From: Fulvimonas soli
Lineage (GTDB): Bacteria > Pseudomonadota > Gammaproteobacteria > Xanthomonadales > Rhodanobacteraceae
NCBI RefSeq assembly: GCF_003148905.1
Contig: NZ_QGHC01000004.1
Coordinates: forward strand, 186,001 to 250,000
Direction: 5' to 3'
Length of the DNA: 64,000 nt
Shown: one piece after another, positions 1-10,052 of the stretch
Position numbering within the stretch: position 1 is the stretch's first letter
Layout of the letters: each line of letters starts with the position of its first letter
Notes under the pieces: generated by a model
The model's input: only the letters and a program-made list of their open reading frames with translations
Database searches by the model: none
What the model was told of the DNA's origin: nothing
Translations under genes and position numbers: made by a program

Positions 1-14
1 ACGGCGCGGCGCCT

Positions 15-680
15 TCACCGCGCCATCGCGCGGTGCCGGTAGATCGCGTAGCCCAGCCCGACCAGGCCGGTGAGCGCGGCCGGCGCCAGCAGCACCCGCT
101 CCTGCAGCCAGGCGAAGCCGACCGCGCCGGCGGTCGCGCCGATGATGAAGTTGGTCGCCACCAGCAGGCAGACGTGGATGCGCAGCATGTCCACCTCCAG
201 CCCGCGCAGGCGCTGGCCGAGGTAGATGCCCAGGTCGGTGAAGATGCCGGACAGGTGGGTGGTGCGGAAGGTGGCGCCGCTGTAGGTGCTGACCATCGCG
301 TTCTGCAGGCCGCAGGCCGCCGAGGCGAGGTAAAGCCCGAGGTCGCGGCCGTCGTGGATCAGCGGCGTGGCGGCGAACAGCAGCGCCGACTCGATCATCA
401 GCACCACGCCGTAGCGGCGGCCCAGCTGCAGCGTGCGCTGCTGCACGATGAAGCCGCTGGCCACCGCGCCGGCGAGGAAGGAGGCGATCGCCAGCGCCCA
501 GTGCACGATCTCGCCGGGGTCCAGGCGCGAGAGCGCGATGCCGAGCTCGGTGCTGGTGCCGGTGAGGTGGGTGATCGGCTGGTGGCGGAAGCACAGGTAG
601 CCGACGGCGTTGATGCTGCCGGCGATGAACGCCAGCAGGCCTCCGCCGATCCAGGCCCAGCGCGGTAGTTGGCGCAGCAT
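15..680 (-). CDS. DUF1275 (YoaK-like) membrane protein
   Basis: A 221-residue integral membrane protein of the DUF1275/YoaK family. The sequence shows about six hydrophobic segments and the family-type N-terminal stretch AGSINAVGYL followed by a conserved TGTSTELG turn near residue 40. The length is normal for the family. Members are often described as possible permeases, but no substrate is established, so none is assigned. The ATG at 680 lies ten bases after the lolA stop, which suggests cotranscription with lolA. Nothing in the sequence ties it to lipoprotein transport; the pairing may only be positional. The family call is firm, the function is unknown. Confidence 0.85.
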   Translation of the reverse strand: MLRQLPRWAWIGGGLLAFIAGSINAVGYLCFRHQPITHLTGTSTELGIALSRLDPGEIVHWALAIASFLAGAVASGFIVQQRTLQLGRRYGVVLMIESALLFAATPLIHDGRDLGLYLASAACGLQNAMVSTYSGATFRTTHLSGIFTDLGIYLGQRLRGLEVDMLRIHVCLLVATNFIIGATAGAVGFAWLQERVLLAPAALTGLVGLGYAIYRHRAMAR

Positions 681-690
681 GCGCGGGGCT

Positions 691-1347
691 TCAGTCCTTC
701 AGCGGCCGGGTGGTGATCACCGGCAGGTCGCCGATCACGTCGGCGCCCTTGGGCGGGGTGAACTCGAAGGTGCCGGGCGGCACCGGCGCGTTGCGCTGCC
801 AGCCGGAGAAGCGGATGTCGGTGACCGCGCCGAGCTGGTCGCGGAAGCTCATCCGCGCCAGGCCGTGCTCGTCGAAGCCGAGGTCGGCGTAGTCGAACTG
901 CGGGTCCTTGGCGGTGGAGGTCAGGCGCAGCCACAGCAGGCCGTCGCGCTCGCCCTGCTCGGTCACCTTGAAGTCGCGGTCGAGCTGCCTGAGGTCGGTG
1001 ATCACGGTGAGCGGGCTGTGCGCCTCCTCGGTGCTCTGCACGCGCACGGTGACCTGCTCCAGCTCGGGGTCGTACAGCCACACGCGGCTGCCGTCGGCGA
1101 CGATGGTCTGCCTGTACGGCGCGGTGGTCTCCCAGCGGAACTGCCGCGGCGCCTCCAGCGCCAGCGTGCCGGAGCTGGTCTTGGGCGCCTGCCCCTCGCC
1201 GCCGCTCAGGGTCTGGGTGAAGCGGCCGGTGAGCGAGTGCAGGCCGCCGGCGAAGGCGTCCAGCCGCGCGCGCGCGGTGTCGGCGGCCCGGGCCGGGCCG
1301 GCCAGCGGCAGCAGGAATGCGGCGGCGATGAGGAGGAGGCGTTTCAT
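691..1347 (-). CDS. lolA: outer-membrane lipoprotein carrier protein LolA
   Basis: Periplasmic chaperone that takes lipoproteins from the LolCDE ABC transporter and hands them to LolB at the outer membrane. The 218-residue product starts with a Sec signal peptide (MKRLLLIAAAFLLPLAGPAR, cleavage near ARA-A at about residue 22). The mature part begins with the LolA-type helix ending in GRFTQTLSG, followed by the FRWETTAPYRQTIVADGSRV strand pair typical of the fold. The ATG at 1347 is chosen because it opens the signal peptide; the frame stays open for 129 codons upstream, but that stretch is repeat DNA. ftsK lies upstream on the same strand, and ftsK-lolA order is common in gammaproteobacteria. 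Confidence 0.95.
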   Translation of the reverse strand: MKRLLLIAAAFLLPLAGPARAADTARARLDAFAGGLHSLTGRFTQTLSGGEGQAPKTSSGTLALEAPRQFRWETTAPYRQTIVADGSRVWLYDPELEQVTVRVQSTEEAHSPLTVITDLRQLDRDFKVTEQGERDGLLWLRLTSTAKDPQFDYADLGFDEHGLARMSFRDQLGAVTDIRFSGWQRNAPVPPGTFEFTPPKGADVIGDLPVITTRPLKD

Positions 1348-1420
1348 GGAGGCCCTGTGCGGGGTGCGGTTGGCGCATTGTAAGCGGGAAGGCTTAACCG
1401 GGCGCCGACCCGCGCGCTTT

Positions 1421-1764
1421 TGCTCCTTCTCTCCTGCGGGAAGAAGAGTGGGATGAGGGGGCGGTGCTTGCGGGAGCGCGCAACGGGTCGGGGCCAACAA
1501 GCGGATACTGCGGCGAGCCATGGCCCCTCGCCCCGGCCCTCGCCCCGGCGGGGAGAGGGAGCAAAGCATTCGACCCTTCCGCGCGCTTTCCTGCCCCTTC
1601 TCCCCTGCGGGGAGAAGGTTGGGATGAGGGGGCGGTCTTGCGGAAGCGCCGCGATGGATCGGGGCCAGCAGGCAGGTACTGCGGCGAGCCCCGCCCCCCG
1701 CCCCGGGGGGGAGAGGGCGCAAAGCGAGGGCCACTCCCTTCTCCCCGAGGAGTGGGAGAAGGCG
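1421..1764. repeat. imperfect tandem repeat of palindromic elements
   Basis: The 418-base gap between lolA and ftsK holds no gene. It is filled by CCCCTTCTCCCC...GGGGAGAAGG-type palindromes in alternating orientation. Two units of roughly 170 bases are recognisable: one starts near 1428, the next near 1598, and a third begins and stops near 1738-1764. They share the strings GGGATGAGGGGGCGG and GATACTGCGGCGAGCC (GGTACTGCGGCGAGCC in the second unit) in the same order. Related single copies occur near 6517, 6662, 20705 and 23230. This looks like a dispersed REP/BIME-like family. Confidence 0.8.
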
Positions 1765-1765
1765 G

Positions 1766-4093
1766 TCAGCCCTTCGGCGGCGGCGGGGCCAGCACCTCGC
1801 GGTTGCCGTTGTGCTGGGGCGCGCTGACCACGCCGTCGGCCTCCATCTGCTCGATCAGCCGCGCGGCGCGGTTGTAGCCGATGCGCAGGTGGCGCTGCAC
1901 GCCGGAGATCGAGGCGCGCCGCGTCTGCGTGACGATCGCCACCGCCTTGTCGTACAGCTGCGCGTCGGCGTCGCCGCCCTCCTCGCCCTCCTGCGGCAGG
2001 CCGGCGTCGTTGATGAACTTGCCGTCGGCGGTGGCCTGCACCTCCTCCAGCACGCCCTCGATGTACTGCGGCGAGCCCTGCGCCTTCAGCCAGGCCACCA
2101 CGTTGTGCACCTCGTGGTCGTCCACGAAGGCGCCGTGCACGCGCTCGGGCGTGGCGGTGCCCGGCGGCAGGTACAGCATGTCGCCGTGGCCGAGCAGCGT
2201 CTCCGCGCCGGACTGGTCGAGGATGGTGCGCGAGTCGATCTTGCTGGACACCTGGAAGGCGATGCGGGTGGGGATGTTGGCCTTGATCAGGCCGGTGATC
2301 ACGTCCACCGACGGGCGCTGCGTGGCCAGCACCAGGTGCACGCCGGCGGCGCGCGCCTTCTGCGCCAGGCGGGCGATCAGCTCCTCCACCTTCTTGCCGA
2401 CGATCATCATCATGTCGGCGAACTCGTCGATGATCACGACGATGTAGGGCAAGGGCTCCAGCGGCTCGGCGGCCAGGTTGGGCATCTCGGGGTTGGGCCG
2501 GAACAGCGGGTCAAGCAGCGGCTGGCCGGCGTTCTCGGCGTCCTTCACCTTCTTGTTGAAGCCGGACAGGTTGCGCACGCCCACCGCGGCCATCAGCTTG
2601 TAGCGGCGCTCCATCTCCGCCACGCACCAGCGCAGCGCGTTGGCCGCCTCCTTCATGTCGGTGACCACCGGCGCCAGCAGGTGCGGGATGCCCTCGTACA
2701 CCGACAGCTCCAGCATCTTCGGGTCGATCATGATCATCCGCACGTCCTTGGGGCTGGCCTTGTACAGCAGGCTCAGCACCATGGCGTTGACCGCCACCGA
2801 CTTGCCCGAGCCGGTGGTGCCGGCCACCAGCAGGTGCGGCATCTTGGCCAGGTCCGCCACCACCGGGCGGCCGCCGATGTCCTTGCCCAGCGCCAGCGTG
2901 AGCGGCGACTTCATCTGGTCGTACTTGTCCGAGCGCAGGATCTCGGACAGGTAGACGATCTGCTTCCTGGCGTTGGGGATCTCCAGGCCGATCACGTTCT
3001 TGCCGGGGATCACGTCGACCACGCGCACGCTCACCACCGACAACCCGCGCGCGATGTCCTTGTCCAGGCTGGACACCTGCGAGCCGCGCACGCCGGCGGC
3101 GGGCTCCAGCTCGAAGCGGGTGATCACCGGGCCGGGGTAGACGCCCACCACCTTGGCCTCGATGCGGAAGTCCTTGAGCTTGAGCTCGACCTGGCGCGAG
3201 AGCACCTCCAGCGTCTCCTCCGAGTAGCCCGGGCCCTGCTCCGGCGCCTCGTCCAGCAGCGACAGCGGCGGCAGCTCGCCCGGCTGCGAGGCGCCGGTGA
3301 ACAGCGGGATCTGCGTCTCCACCCGGGCGCGCTCGCTCTTGGCCACCGGCGCCGCCGGCGCCTCGATGCGCACCGGCTCGCGCCTGGCCTGCTTCACCGC
3401 CTCGGTCTTCTTGACCACCTCGCGCTCGGCGCGGGCCTGCTGCGCGATGAGCACCTCCGGCGCCTTGCGCAGCTTGCCGCGCAGCCAGCCGAACAGCGCC
3501 AGCGTGGCCTGGCCGGTCCAGTCCATCACCTTGAACCAGGACAGCCCGGTGGCCAGCGTCACCGCCACCAGGAACAGCGCCAGCAGCAGCAGCGGCGCGC
3601 CGGTGGGCCCGAACGCGCGCAGCAGCGCGCCGCCCACCCACTGCCCGATGATGCCGCCCACGCCCTGCGGCAGCACCGGCGTGCCGTTGAAGTTGAGGTA
3701 GAGCAGCGCCGGCGCGGTGATGAAGAAGAACACGAAGCCGATCAGCCGCAGCGACGGCTCCCACGGGTGCACGCTGCGCTCGCCGTGCTGGCGCAGCACC
3801 TGCACGCCCAGCAGCAGGAGCAGCAGCGGGAAGCAGTAGGACACCAGCCCGAAGATGTAGCGCAGCAGGTTGGCGATGTCGGCGCCCACCGCGCCGCCGA
3901 AGTTGCGCGCGTGCTCGGCCGTGCCGACGTGGCCCCAGCTCGGGTCCTGGTCGTTGTAGCTGAGCAGGCACACCAGCAGGTACAGGGCCAGCGGCAGCAG
4001 CAGCAGCGCGCCGGCCTCGCGCAGGCGGCGCTTGAGCTCCTCGCTCAGCCCCACTTTCTCTTTTTCTTTCTTGACGTTCGCGCTGCGCGCCAC
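1766..4093 (-). CDS. ftsK: DNA translocase FtsK
   Basis: Septum-anchored hexameric motor that pumps chromosomal DNA during division and activates XerCD at dif. The 775-residue product has a four-helix N-terminal membrane domain (about residues 25-190), a short linker, the RecA-like motor with Walker A TTGSGKS (Lys near 431) and Walker [12 protein letters not shown], and a C-terminal winged-helix gamma domain ([10 protein letters not shown] to the end) that reads KOPS sequences. The linker is short, as in many Lysobacterales. The frame is open further upstream, but that part is Arg-rich without hydrophobic segments; the GTG at 4093 has AGGAAG nine bases before it. A second GTG at 4054 is possible. 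lolA follows 418 bases downstream. Confidence 0.95.
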   Translation of the reverse strand: MARSANVKKEKEKVGLSEELKRRLREAGALLLLPLALYLLVCLLSYNDQDPSWGHVGTAEHARNFGGAVGADIANLLRYIFGLVSYCFPLLLLLLGVQVLRQHGERSVHPWEPSLRLIGFVFFFITAPALLYLNFNGTPVLPQGVGGIIGQWVGGALLRAFGPTGAPLLLLALFLVAVTLATGLSWFKVMDWTGQATLALFGWLRGKLRKAPEVLIAQQARAEREVVKKTEAVKQARREPVRIEAPAAPVAKSERARVETQIPLFTGASQPGELPPLSLLDEAPEQGPGYSEETLEVLSRQVELKLKDFRIEAKVVGVYPGPVITRFELEPAAGVRGSQVSSLDKDIARGLSVVSVRVVDVIPGKNVIGLEIPNARKQIVYLSEILRSDKYDQMKSPLTLALGKDIGGRPVVADLAKMPHLLVAGTTGSGKSVAVNAMVLSLLYKASPKDVRMIMIDPKMLELSVYEGIPHLLAPVVTDMKEAANALRWCVAEMERRYKLMAAVGVRNLSGFNKKVKDAENAGQPLLDPLFRPNPEMPNLAAEPLEPLPYIVVIIDEFADMMMIVGKKVEELIARLAQKARAAGVHLVLATQRPSVDVITGLIKANIPTRIAFQVSSKIDSRTILDQSGAETLLGHGDMLYLPPGTATPERVHGAFVDDHEVHNVVAWLKAQGSPQYIEGVLEEVQATADGKFINDAGLPQEGEEGGDADAQLYDKAVAIVTQTRRASISGVQRHLRIGYNRAARLIEQMEADGVVSAPQHNGNREVLAPPPPKG

Positions 4094-4209
4094 CGGGTTG
4101 GGCTTCCTACGGATGATCGGTCCAAGTCTACACAGCCGCTCCACCGTCCAGAAGGCTCGCCGCGCACGCTTCCCGGCAGGGCCGCGGCGCCGGAAACGGC
4201 GCGGGCGCC

Positions 4210-4239
4210 GCCGGCCCTGCCGCATCGGGCAGGACCGGC
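4210..4239 (-). terminator. hairpin after ald
   Basis: An inverted repeat, GCCGG-C-CCTGCC / GGCAGG-A-CCGGC with a six-base loop, lies between the end of ald and the start of ftsK. It has 11 base pairs and one mismatch. No T tract follows on the minus strand, so it may be a Rho-assisted or imperfect terminator for ald, or only an RNA-stabilising hairpin. Confidence 0.35.
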
Positions 4240-4276
4240 GACGCCCGCGCACGGGCCCGTCGCTGGGCGGCCGGGC

Positions 4277-5341
4277 TCAGGCCATGCCCTGCAGGGCCGG
4301 ATGCACCAGCTTGCCGCCGTCGACGTTGATGCCCTTCTTCAGCGGCTCGAAGTCGCGCCACTCGGCGCCGGCGGCCAGGCGCTGCACGTAGGGCAGGATC
4401 GCGGCGGAGATCGCCAGCGAGGAGGTCTGCGGCACCGCGCCGGGCATGTTGGTCACGCAGAAGTGGGTGACGCCGTGCACCTCGTAGGTCGGCTCCTTCC
4501 AGGTGGTCGGGCGCGAGGTCTCGAAGCAGCCGCCCTGGTCGATCGAGATGTCCACCAGCACGCTGCCCTTCTCCATCGTCCTGACCATCTCCTCGGTGAC
4601 CACGCGCGGGGCCTTGGCGCTGGGGATCAGCACGGCGCCCACCACGATGTCGGCGTCGCGCACCTCCTCGGCCACGCTGGACTCGTAGGCGTACAGCGCG
4701 GTGACGTTGGGGCCCAGCGCCATCATCTCGGCCAGGCGGTCCTGGCGCTTGTCGAACACCACCACGTTGGCGCCCGCCGCCGCGGCCAGCGCGGCGGCGT
4801 TGCCGCCCGCGGCGCCGGCGCCCAGCACCACCACCTTGCCGCGCGGCGTGGAGGCCATGCCGCCCAGCAGCTTGCCCTTGCCGCCCTGCGGGCGGTGCAG
4901 CAGCGTGGTGCCGATCTGGGTGGCGATGCGGCCGGCGATCACCGACATCGGCAGCAGCAGCGGCAGGCCGCCGTTCTCCTCCACCGACTCGAACGCCACG
5001 CCGGTCAGGCCGATGTCGAGCAGCGACCTGGTCAGCGCCGGCTCGGCGGCCAGGTGCAGGTAGCAGAACAGCAGGTGGTGCTTCTTCAGCAGGGCGAGGT
5101 CGCCGGCGATCGGCTCCTTCACCTTGACGATCAGCTCGCCGGCCTCGTACAGCGCGGCGGCGTCCGGCACGATCTTCACGCCGACCTTGGCGTAGGCCTC
5201 GTCGGCGAAGCCGCTCTTCTCGCCGGCGCCGGACTGGATGAACACCTCGTGGCCGCGGCGGACCAGGTCGGCGGCGGCGGCGGGGACGAGGGCGACACGA
5301 CCTTCGAGGGTCTTGGTTTCAGAGGGGATACCGATGCGCAT
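4277..5341 (-). CDS. ald: alanine dehydrogenase
   Basis: Catalyses the NAD-dependent interconversion of L-alanine with pyruvate and ammonia. The 354-residue product begins with the family signature [20 protein letters not shown], has the [13 protein letters not shown] segment, and carries the Rossmann loop [20 protein letters not shown]. The glycine-rich [14 protein letters not shown] stretch near the C terminus is also typical. The length is slightly below the usual 360-372. The ATG at 5341 has AGGA six bases upstream. It is divergent from trxB across 206 bases that contain two short perfect inverted repeats (GCCACGG/CCGTGGC and CGAAG/CTTCG). No Lrp-type regulator gene is adjacent. Confidence 0.95.
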   Translation of the reverse strand: MRIGIPSETKTLEGRVALVPAAAADLVRRGHEVFIQSGAGEKSGFADEAYAKVGVKIVPDAAALYEAGELIVKVKEPIAGDLALLKKHHLLFCYLHLAAEPALTRSLLDIGLTGVAFESVEENGGLPLLLPMSVIAGRIATQIGTTLLHRPQGGKGKLLGGMASTPRGKVVVLGAGAAGGNAAALAAAAGANVVVFDKRQDRLAEMMALGPNVTALYAYESSVAEEVRDADIVVGAVLIPSAKAPRVVTEEMVRTMEKGSVLVDISIDQGGCFETSRPTTWKEPTYEVHGVTHFCVTNMPGAVPQTSSLAISAAILPYVQRLAAGAEWRDFEPLKKGINVDGGKLVHPALQGMA

Positions 5342-5502
5342 GGAGAGTCCTGTGTGCTTCAAGCAAAAGCCACGGGGTCGCCGTGGCCGGTGGTGAAATC
5401 CGCTGCTCCTTGAATCGTGCCGTGCGGTTCCCCATCCTTCCGGGTCAGCCTCCCCTTCCCCCGGTTTCCAGGTCGCGGCGAAGAAACCTTCGCGCGGGGT
5501 GA

Positions 5503-6507
<1,005 letters not shown>

Positions 6508-6516
6508 CCCGTTTTT

Positions 6517-6684
6517 CCCTCTCCCCCCGAGGGGAGAGGGCTAGGGTGAAGGGCCAACCTAGCCCCGACGCTCGGCTCGGCTTGGGATGACGATCTTCCG
6601 CTTCGAGATTCTTACCACGACACGTCCGGGTGATGCGGCAGGACCGGCCCCCCACCCCCGACCCTCTCCCCGGAGGGGAGAGGG
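6517..6684. repeat. two palindromic repeats in opposite orientation
   Basis: Two copies of the CCCTCTCCCC/GGGGAGAGGG palindrome lie between trxB and the COG3146 gene, at 6517-6540 (loop CCGA) and 6662-6684 (loop GGA). Their flanks are related but inverted: CTAGGGTGAAGGGCC follows the first, and the complement of a similar G-rich string precedes the second. Such an inverted pair is the usual BIME arrangement. The first copy, preceded by TTTTT, could also act as a 3' stabilising hairpin for trxB mRNA. Confidence 0.75.
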
Positions 6685-6723
6685 AACCGGCATGCGACTG
6701 GATGGCAATGGCATGATCGACCC

Positions 6724-7854
6724 GTGATCGAAGCCCGCTTCCACGACCGCATCGCCGACATCGCCGCGCCCGACTGGGACGCGCTGCGGCCGGACGACAA
6801 CCCCTTCCTCGCGCACGCCTTCCTGCACGCGCTGGAACGCGACGGCTGCATCCGCGAGGACTGGGGCTGGCAGCCGCATCACCTGGGCCTGTACGAGCGC
6901 GGCCGCCTGGTCGCCGCCGCGCCGCTGTACCTCAAGGGCAACTCGCACGGCGAGTTCGTGTTCGACTGGAGCTGGGCCAGCGCCTGGGAGCGCGCCGGCG
7001 GCGACTACTACCCCAAGCTGCTCAACGCGGTGCCCTACTCGCCGGTGACCGGCCCTCGCCTGCTCGCCGGCGAGGGCGCGCACGCCCCGCTGCTGCGCCG
7101 CGCGCTGGCGCAGGCGATGCGCGCGGAGGCCGAGCGCCACGGCCTGTCCTCGGTGCACGCCAACTTCCTGCCCGAGGCGGAGACGGCGACCTTCGACGGC
7201 GACTGGCTGGCGCGCTCGGACGTGCAGTTCCACTGGCCCAACCGCGGCTACCGCGACTTCGACGGTTTCCTCGCCACGCTCAGCCACAAGAAGCGCAAGA
7301 ACATCCGCCACGAGCGCGCGCAGGTCGCCGCCAGCGGCCTCGCCGTGGAAATGCGCGCCGGCGCCGCGCTCCCGGCGGACGAGTGGCGCGCGGTGCACGC
7401 GCTCTACGCATCGACCTTCGACGCCAAGGGCAACCATGCGGCGCTGACGCCACGCTTCTTCGCCGGCCTGCGCGCCTTCGGCGACGCCGTGCAGGTGGCG
7501 CTGGCGCGCGACGGCGGACGCATCGTGGCGATGGCGCTGTTCCTGCGCAGCCGCACGACGCTGTACGGGCGCTACTGGGGTGCCGCCGTCGAGGTGCCCG
7601 GCCTGCACTTCGAGCTGTGCTACTACCGCGGCATCGAGTACGCCATCGCCGAGGGCCTGGAGCGCTTCGAGCCCGGCGCGCAGGGCGAGCACAAGCTGGC
7701 GCGCGGCTTCCTGCCGGTGCGCACGCATTCGCGGCACTTCATCGCCGACCCGCGCTTCCGCGACGCCGTGCGCGCCGCGCTTGCGCGCGAGGCGCTGGCC
7801 GTCGACGCTTACCTGGACGACCTGGCCACGCACTCGCCCTACGCCCAGCGATGA
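6724..7854 (+). CDS. GNAT-fold acyltransferase, COG3146 family
   Basis: A 376-residue protein of the COG3146 (FemAB-like GNAT) family, sometimes labelled peptidoglycan-biosynthesis-like. It has the family motifs FLAHAFLHALE near residue 30, the FDWSWASAWERAGG segment, the basic LSHKKRKNIRHERAQV stretch near residue 190, and the C-terminal FEPGAQGEHKLARGF motif. The reaction is not established. A GTG at 6724 is taken as the start because a conserved N terminus begins there. Its stop overlaps the ATG of aat by four bases (ATGA), so the two genes are likely translationally coupled. That coupling hints at a role near protein or cell-wall aminoacyl transfer, but this is inference only. Confidence 0.85.
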   Translation: MIEARFHDRIADIAAPDWDALRPDDNPFLAHAFLHALERDGCIREDWGWQPHHLGLYERGRLVAAAPLYLKGNSHGEFVFDWSWASAWERAGGDYYPKLLNAVPYSPVTGPRLLAGEGAHAPLLRRALAQAMRAEAERHGLSSVHANFLPEAETATFDGDWLARSDVQFHWPNRGYRDFDGFLATLSHKKRKNIRHERAQVAASGLAVEMRAGAALPADEWRAVHALYASTFDAKGNHAALTPRFFAGLRAFGDAVQVALARDGGRIVAMALFLRSRTTLYGRYWGAAVEVPGLHFELCYYRGIEYAIAEGLERFEPGAQGEHKLARGFLPVRTHSRHFIADPRFRDAVRAALAREALAVDAYLDDLATHSPYAQR

Positions 7855-8591
7855 TCCGCCTGCCCCTGCTCCGCGACGACGCGCCCGAGGCGTTCCCCGA
7901 TCCGGCGCGGGCGCTGGCCGAGCCCAACGGCCTGCTCGCCTTCGGCGGCGACCTCTCGCCGCGCCGCCTGCTCGCCGCCTACCGGCAGGGCATCTTCCCG
8001 TGGTTCAACGAAGGCGAGCCGATCCTGTGGTGGTCGCCCGACCCGCGCTGCGTCTTCCTCACCGCGCGCCTGCGGCCCAACCGCAGCCTGCGCCGCCAGC
8101 TGCGCGGCAAGGACTGGACGGTCACCGTGGACCGCGCCTTCCGCGCCGTGATGGAAGCCTGCGCCGCGCCGCGGCCGGGCCAGCGCGGCACCTGGATCGG
8201 CCCGGCGATGATCGAGGCCTACGCCGCCCTGCACGCGCAGGGCCACGCGCACAGCGTGGAAGTATGGGCCGGCGCGCGCCTGGTCGGCGGCATCTACGGC
8301 GTGGCGGTGGGCCGGCTGTTCTGCGGCGAATCGATGTTCAGCGCCGAGAGCGGCGGCTCCAAGCTGGCACTGTGCGCGCTGGCGCGGCGGCTGCGCGGCT
8401 GGGGCTTCCCGCTGATCGACGCGCAGGTGGGCAATCCGCACCTGCTGGCCCTCGGCGCGGTGGAAATCCCGCGCGGCGCCTTCCTCGCCCAGGCCCGGGC
8501 GCTGGCCGACCAGCCCTGCGACGATGTGCCCTGGCATGGCGCCGCGCCGCTGCACGCTGCCGAGCTGCTGCGGCAAGACGCCACCGCCTGA
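7851..8591 (+). CDS. aat: leucyl/phenylalanyl-tRNA-protein transferase
   Basis: N-end-rule enzyme that moves Leu or Phe from charged tRNA onto proteins with N-terminal Lys or Arg, marking them for ClpAP through ClpS. The 246-residue product has the family hallmarks GLLAFGGDLSPRRLLAAYRQ, GIFPWFNEGEPILWWSPDPR, GTWIGPAMIEAYAALHAQGH, SVEVW, FCGESMF and FPLIDAQV, all in the usual order. Its length is typical. It overlaps the upstream acyltransferase gene by four bases and ends 117 bases before a convergent reductase gene. Confidence 0.96.
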   Translation: MIRLPLLRDDAPEAFPDPARALAEPNGLLAFGGDLSPRRLLAAYRQGIFPWFNEGEPILWWSPDPRCVFLTARLRPNRSLRRQLRGKDWTVTVDRAFRAVMEACAAPRPGQRGTWIGPAMIEAYAALHAQGHAHSVEVWAGARLVGGIYGVAVGRLFCGESMFSAESGGSKLALCALARRLRGWGFPLIDAQVGNPHLLALGAVEIPRGAFLAQARALADQPCDDVPWHGAAPLHAAELLRQDATA

Positions 8592-8708
8592 AGAAAAACG
8601 CACGACCGCTGCGCACGAGTGCGAACTGAGCTGCATCGGGCCGAGGCCGCCGCGTCCGCCGGCATCGCGCGGGTCGGCGGCGCATGGCATCCATCCGGAG
8701 CGCCGGGT

Positions 8709-9587
8709 TCAGGTGGCGGCAACCGCCTGCTCGACGGTCTGGCGCCAAGGGGTCGTCGGGCGGCCGATCAACGCGCTCAGCTGGCGGCCGTTGTCCTCCA
8801 GTCCACCCGTCGAGGCGGCGGCGTCCGAGTCCGCGACAAGTTCCGCCACGTCCTCGGGAAGCCCCATGCCGACAAGGGCGCCCTTGAAGTCCGCCTTGGG
8901 CATGTCCTTGTAGACGACCGGCCGGCCGGAGGCCGCCGCGATCGCGGCGGCGAGGTCGGCCAGGGTGTAGCTCTCGTCGCCGGCCAATTCATAGACGCGC
9001 CCCGCATGACCATCGGTCGTCAACACGACGGCGGCCGCCTCGGCGAAGTCCGCGCGCGTCGCGGTCGAGAAACGGCCCTCGCCCGCGCTGCCGAGCACCG
9101 CCCCATATTGCAGCGCTGGCGGGACGGAGGCCAGGTGGTTCTCCGTATACCACCCATGCCGGAGCAGCACGATCGGGAGGCCGGACGCCTTCAGGAGCGC
9201 TTCGGTCCGCCGGTGTTCCTCGCCGAGGCCGAGGGGCGAGGCGTCGGCATGGAGCAGGCTCGTATAGGCGAGCAGGCCGACACCTGCGGCCTTCGCGGCC
9301 TCGATGGCATTCCCGTGCTGGGCAGTGCGGCCGCCCATCGCGCTCGACGAGATCAGCAGCAGCCGATCGATGCCCTCGAAGGCCGCCGACAGGGTGTCGG
9401 GCCGCGTGTAGTCGGCAACGCGGACCTCGACGCCTTGCGCGGCGAACTGCCTGGCGACGTCGTGACGGGTCGAGCGGACGCCCGCCACGATGCTGCCCGC
9501 CGGAACCCGCTTGAGGAGTTCGCGGATCACGAGGCGTCCGAGCCCGCCGGTCGAACCGGTGACGAACAGTCGACTGGAATCCGCCAT
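8709..9587 (-). CDS. NmrA-like NAD(P)-dependent reductase (QOR2 type)
   Basis: A 292-residue atypical short-chain dehydrogenase. The N terminus has the Rossmann motif FVTGSTGGLGRLVIRELL (residues 8-25); a central GWYTENH tract and the ELAGDESYTLADLAAAI region match the QOR2/YtfG group of NADPH:quinone reductases and related NmrA-fold proteins. The substrate cannot be read from the sequence. The start has GAGGAAAT upstream. It lies 24 bases after a VOC gene on the same strand, probably one transcript divergent from the MarR gene at 10052. Codon choice is less GC3-biased than in the flanking genes, suggesting transfer. Confidence 0.8.
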   Translation of the reverse strand: MADSSRLFVTGSTGGLGRLVIRELLKRVPAGSIVAGVRSTRHDVARQFAAQGVEVRVADYTRPDTLSAAFEGIDRLLLISSSAMGGRTAQHGNAIEAAKAAGVGLLAYTSLLHADASPLGLGEEHRRTEALLKASGLPIVLLRHGWYTENHLASVPPALQYGAVLGSAGEGRFSTATRADFAEAAAVVLTTDGHAGRVYELAGDESYTLADLAAAIAAASGRPVVYKDMPKADFKGALVGMGLPEDVAELVADSDAAASTGGLEDNGRQLSALIGRPTTPWRQTVEQAVAAT

Positions 9588-9611
9588 CTTGATTTCCTCG
9601 GGTCGCCGTGC

Positions 9612-9983
9612 TCAGGACTTCTCGACCGTATGGGGGGTGATCGTGTAGCCGAACGGGTCGCGGAACGCGAAGTAGCGGCCGAACGGCCCGTCCTTCGGCG
9701 CGAAGACGATGTGCGCCCCGTGCCGGACGAGATGGTCATGCAGCGCGTCGGCGTCATCGCAGCCGAACCAGATGGCGATGCCCTCGCCCAGTTCGTCCGT
9801 TCCCTTGAGTTCGACCAATGGGGTGCGGACGGCGAACGGGATGGGCCTGGTATCGAACACGACGGCGCCGGGGGGACTCTTGTCGGCGGCCTTCAGCCCG
9901 ACGACTTCGGTGTAGAAGGTACGTGCGGCATCGAGGTCTTCAACTTGAATGCCGATGAAATCGGGTCCGATCAGATGGGGCAT
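9612..9983 (-). CDS. VOC family protein (glyoxalase/bleomycin-resistance fold)
   Basis: A 123-residue single-unit VOC protein with paired beta-alpha-beta-beta-beta modules. Visible family features are IQVEDLDAARTFYTEVVGLK at about residues 12-31 and the C-terminal YFAFRDPFGYTITPH, where metal-type ligands usually sit. Members range from glyoxalases and dioxygenases to antibiotic-binding proteins, so the substrate is unknown. The ATG at 9983 has AAGGAA eight bases upstream; an open frame extends to 10112, but it crosses the divergent promoter. It is the first gene after the MarR operator and is followed by the NmrA-like reductase, so the pair is the likely regulon of that MarR. Confidence 0.82.
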   Translation of the reverse strand: MPHLIGPDFIGIQVEDLDAARTFYTEVVGLKAADKSPPGAVVFDTRPIPFAVRTPLVELKGTDELGEGIAIWFGCDDADALHDHLVRHGAHIVFAPKDGPFGRYFAFRDPFGYTITPHTVEKS

Positions 9984-10018
9984 GACTGGGTTTCCTTTCG
10001 TTGGGCAAGGCGATAGTG

Positions 10019-10052
10019 TCAGTGTGCTGATACTTATATAAGGACCCTGATA
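10019..10052. promoter_or_regulatory. candidate MarR operator and divergent promoter
   Basis: The short space between the MarR gene and the VOC gene holds an imperfect palindrome TCAG-TGTG-CTGA (10019-10030), an AT-rich TATATAA (10035-10041) and a second CTGATA (10047-10052) touching the MarR start. The CTGATA half-sites at 10028 and 10047 are 19 bases apart. MarR proteins usually bind such palindromes over their own promoter. The assignment is inferred from symmetry and position. Confidence 0.5.

Noticed and set aside
1421-1764. CRISPR array in the repeat-rich lolA-ftsK gap
   Set aside because: Units are palindromic, imperfect, of unequal spacing and alternate in orientation; there are no uniform spacers and no cas genes.
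4040-4093. A much longer FtsK N terminus, reaching 4252
   Set aside because: The extra residues are Arg-rich, without membrane or conserved character, and overlap the hairpin behind ald. GTG 4093 has a ribosome-binding site.
1811-5413. A 1,200-codon plus-strand frame opposite ftsK and ald
   Set aside because: Same GC-shadow effect; ftsK and ald on the minus strand explain the DNA fully.
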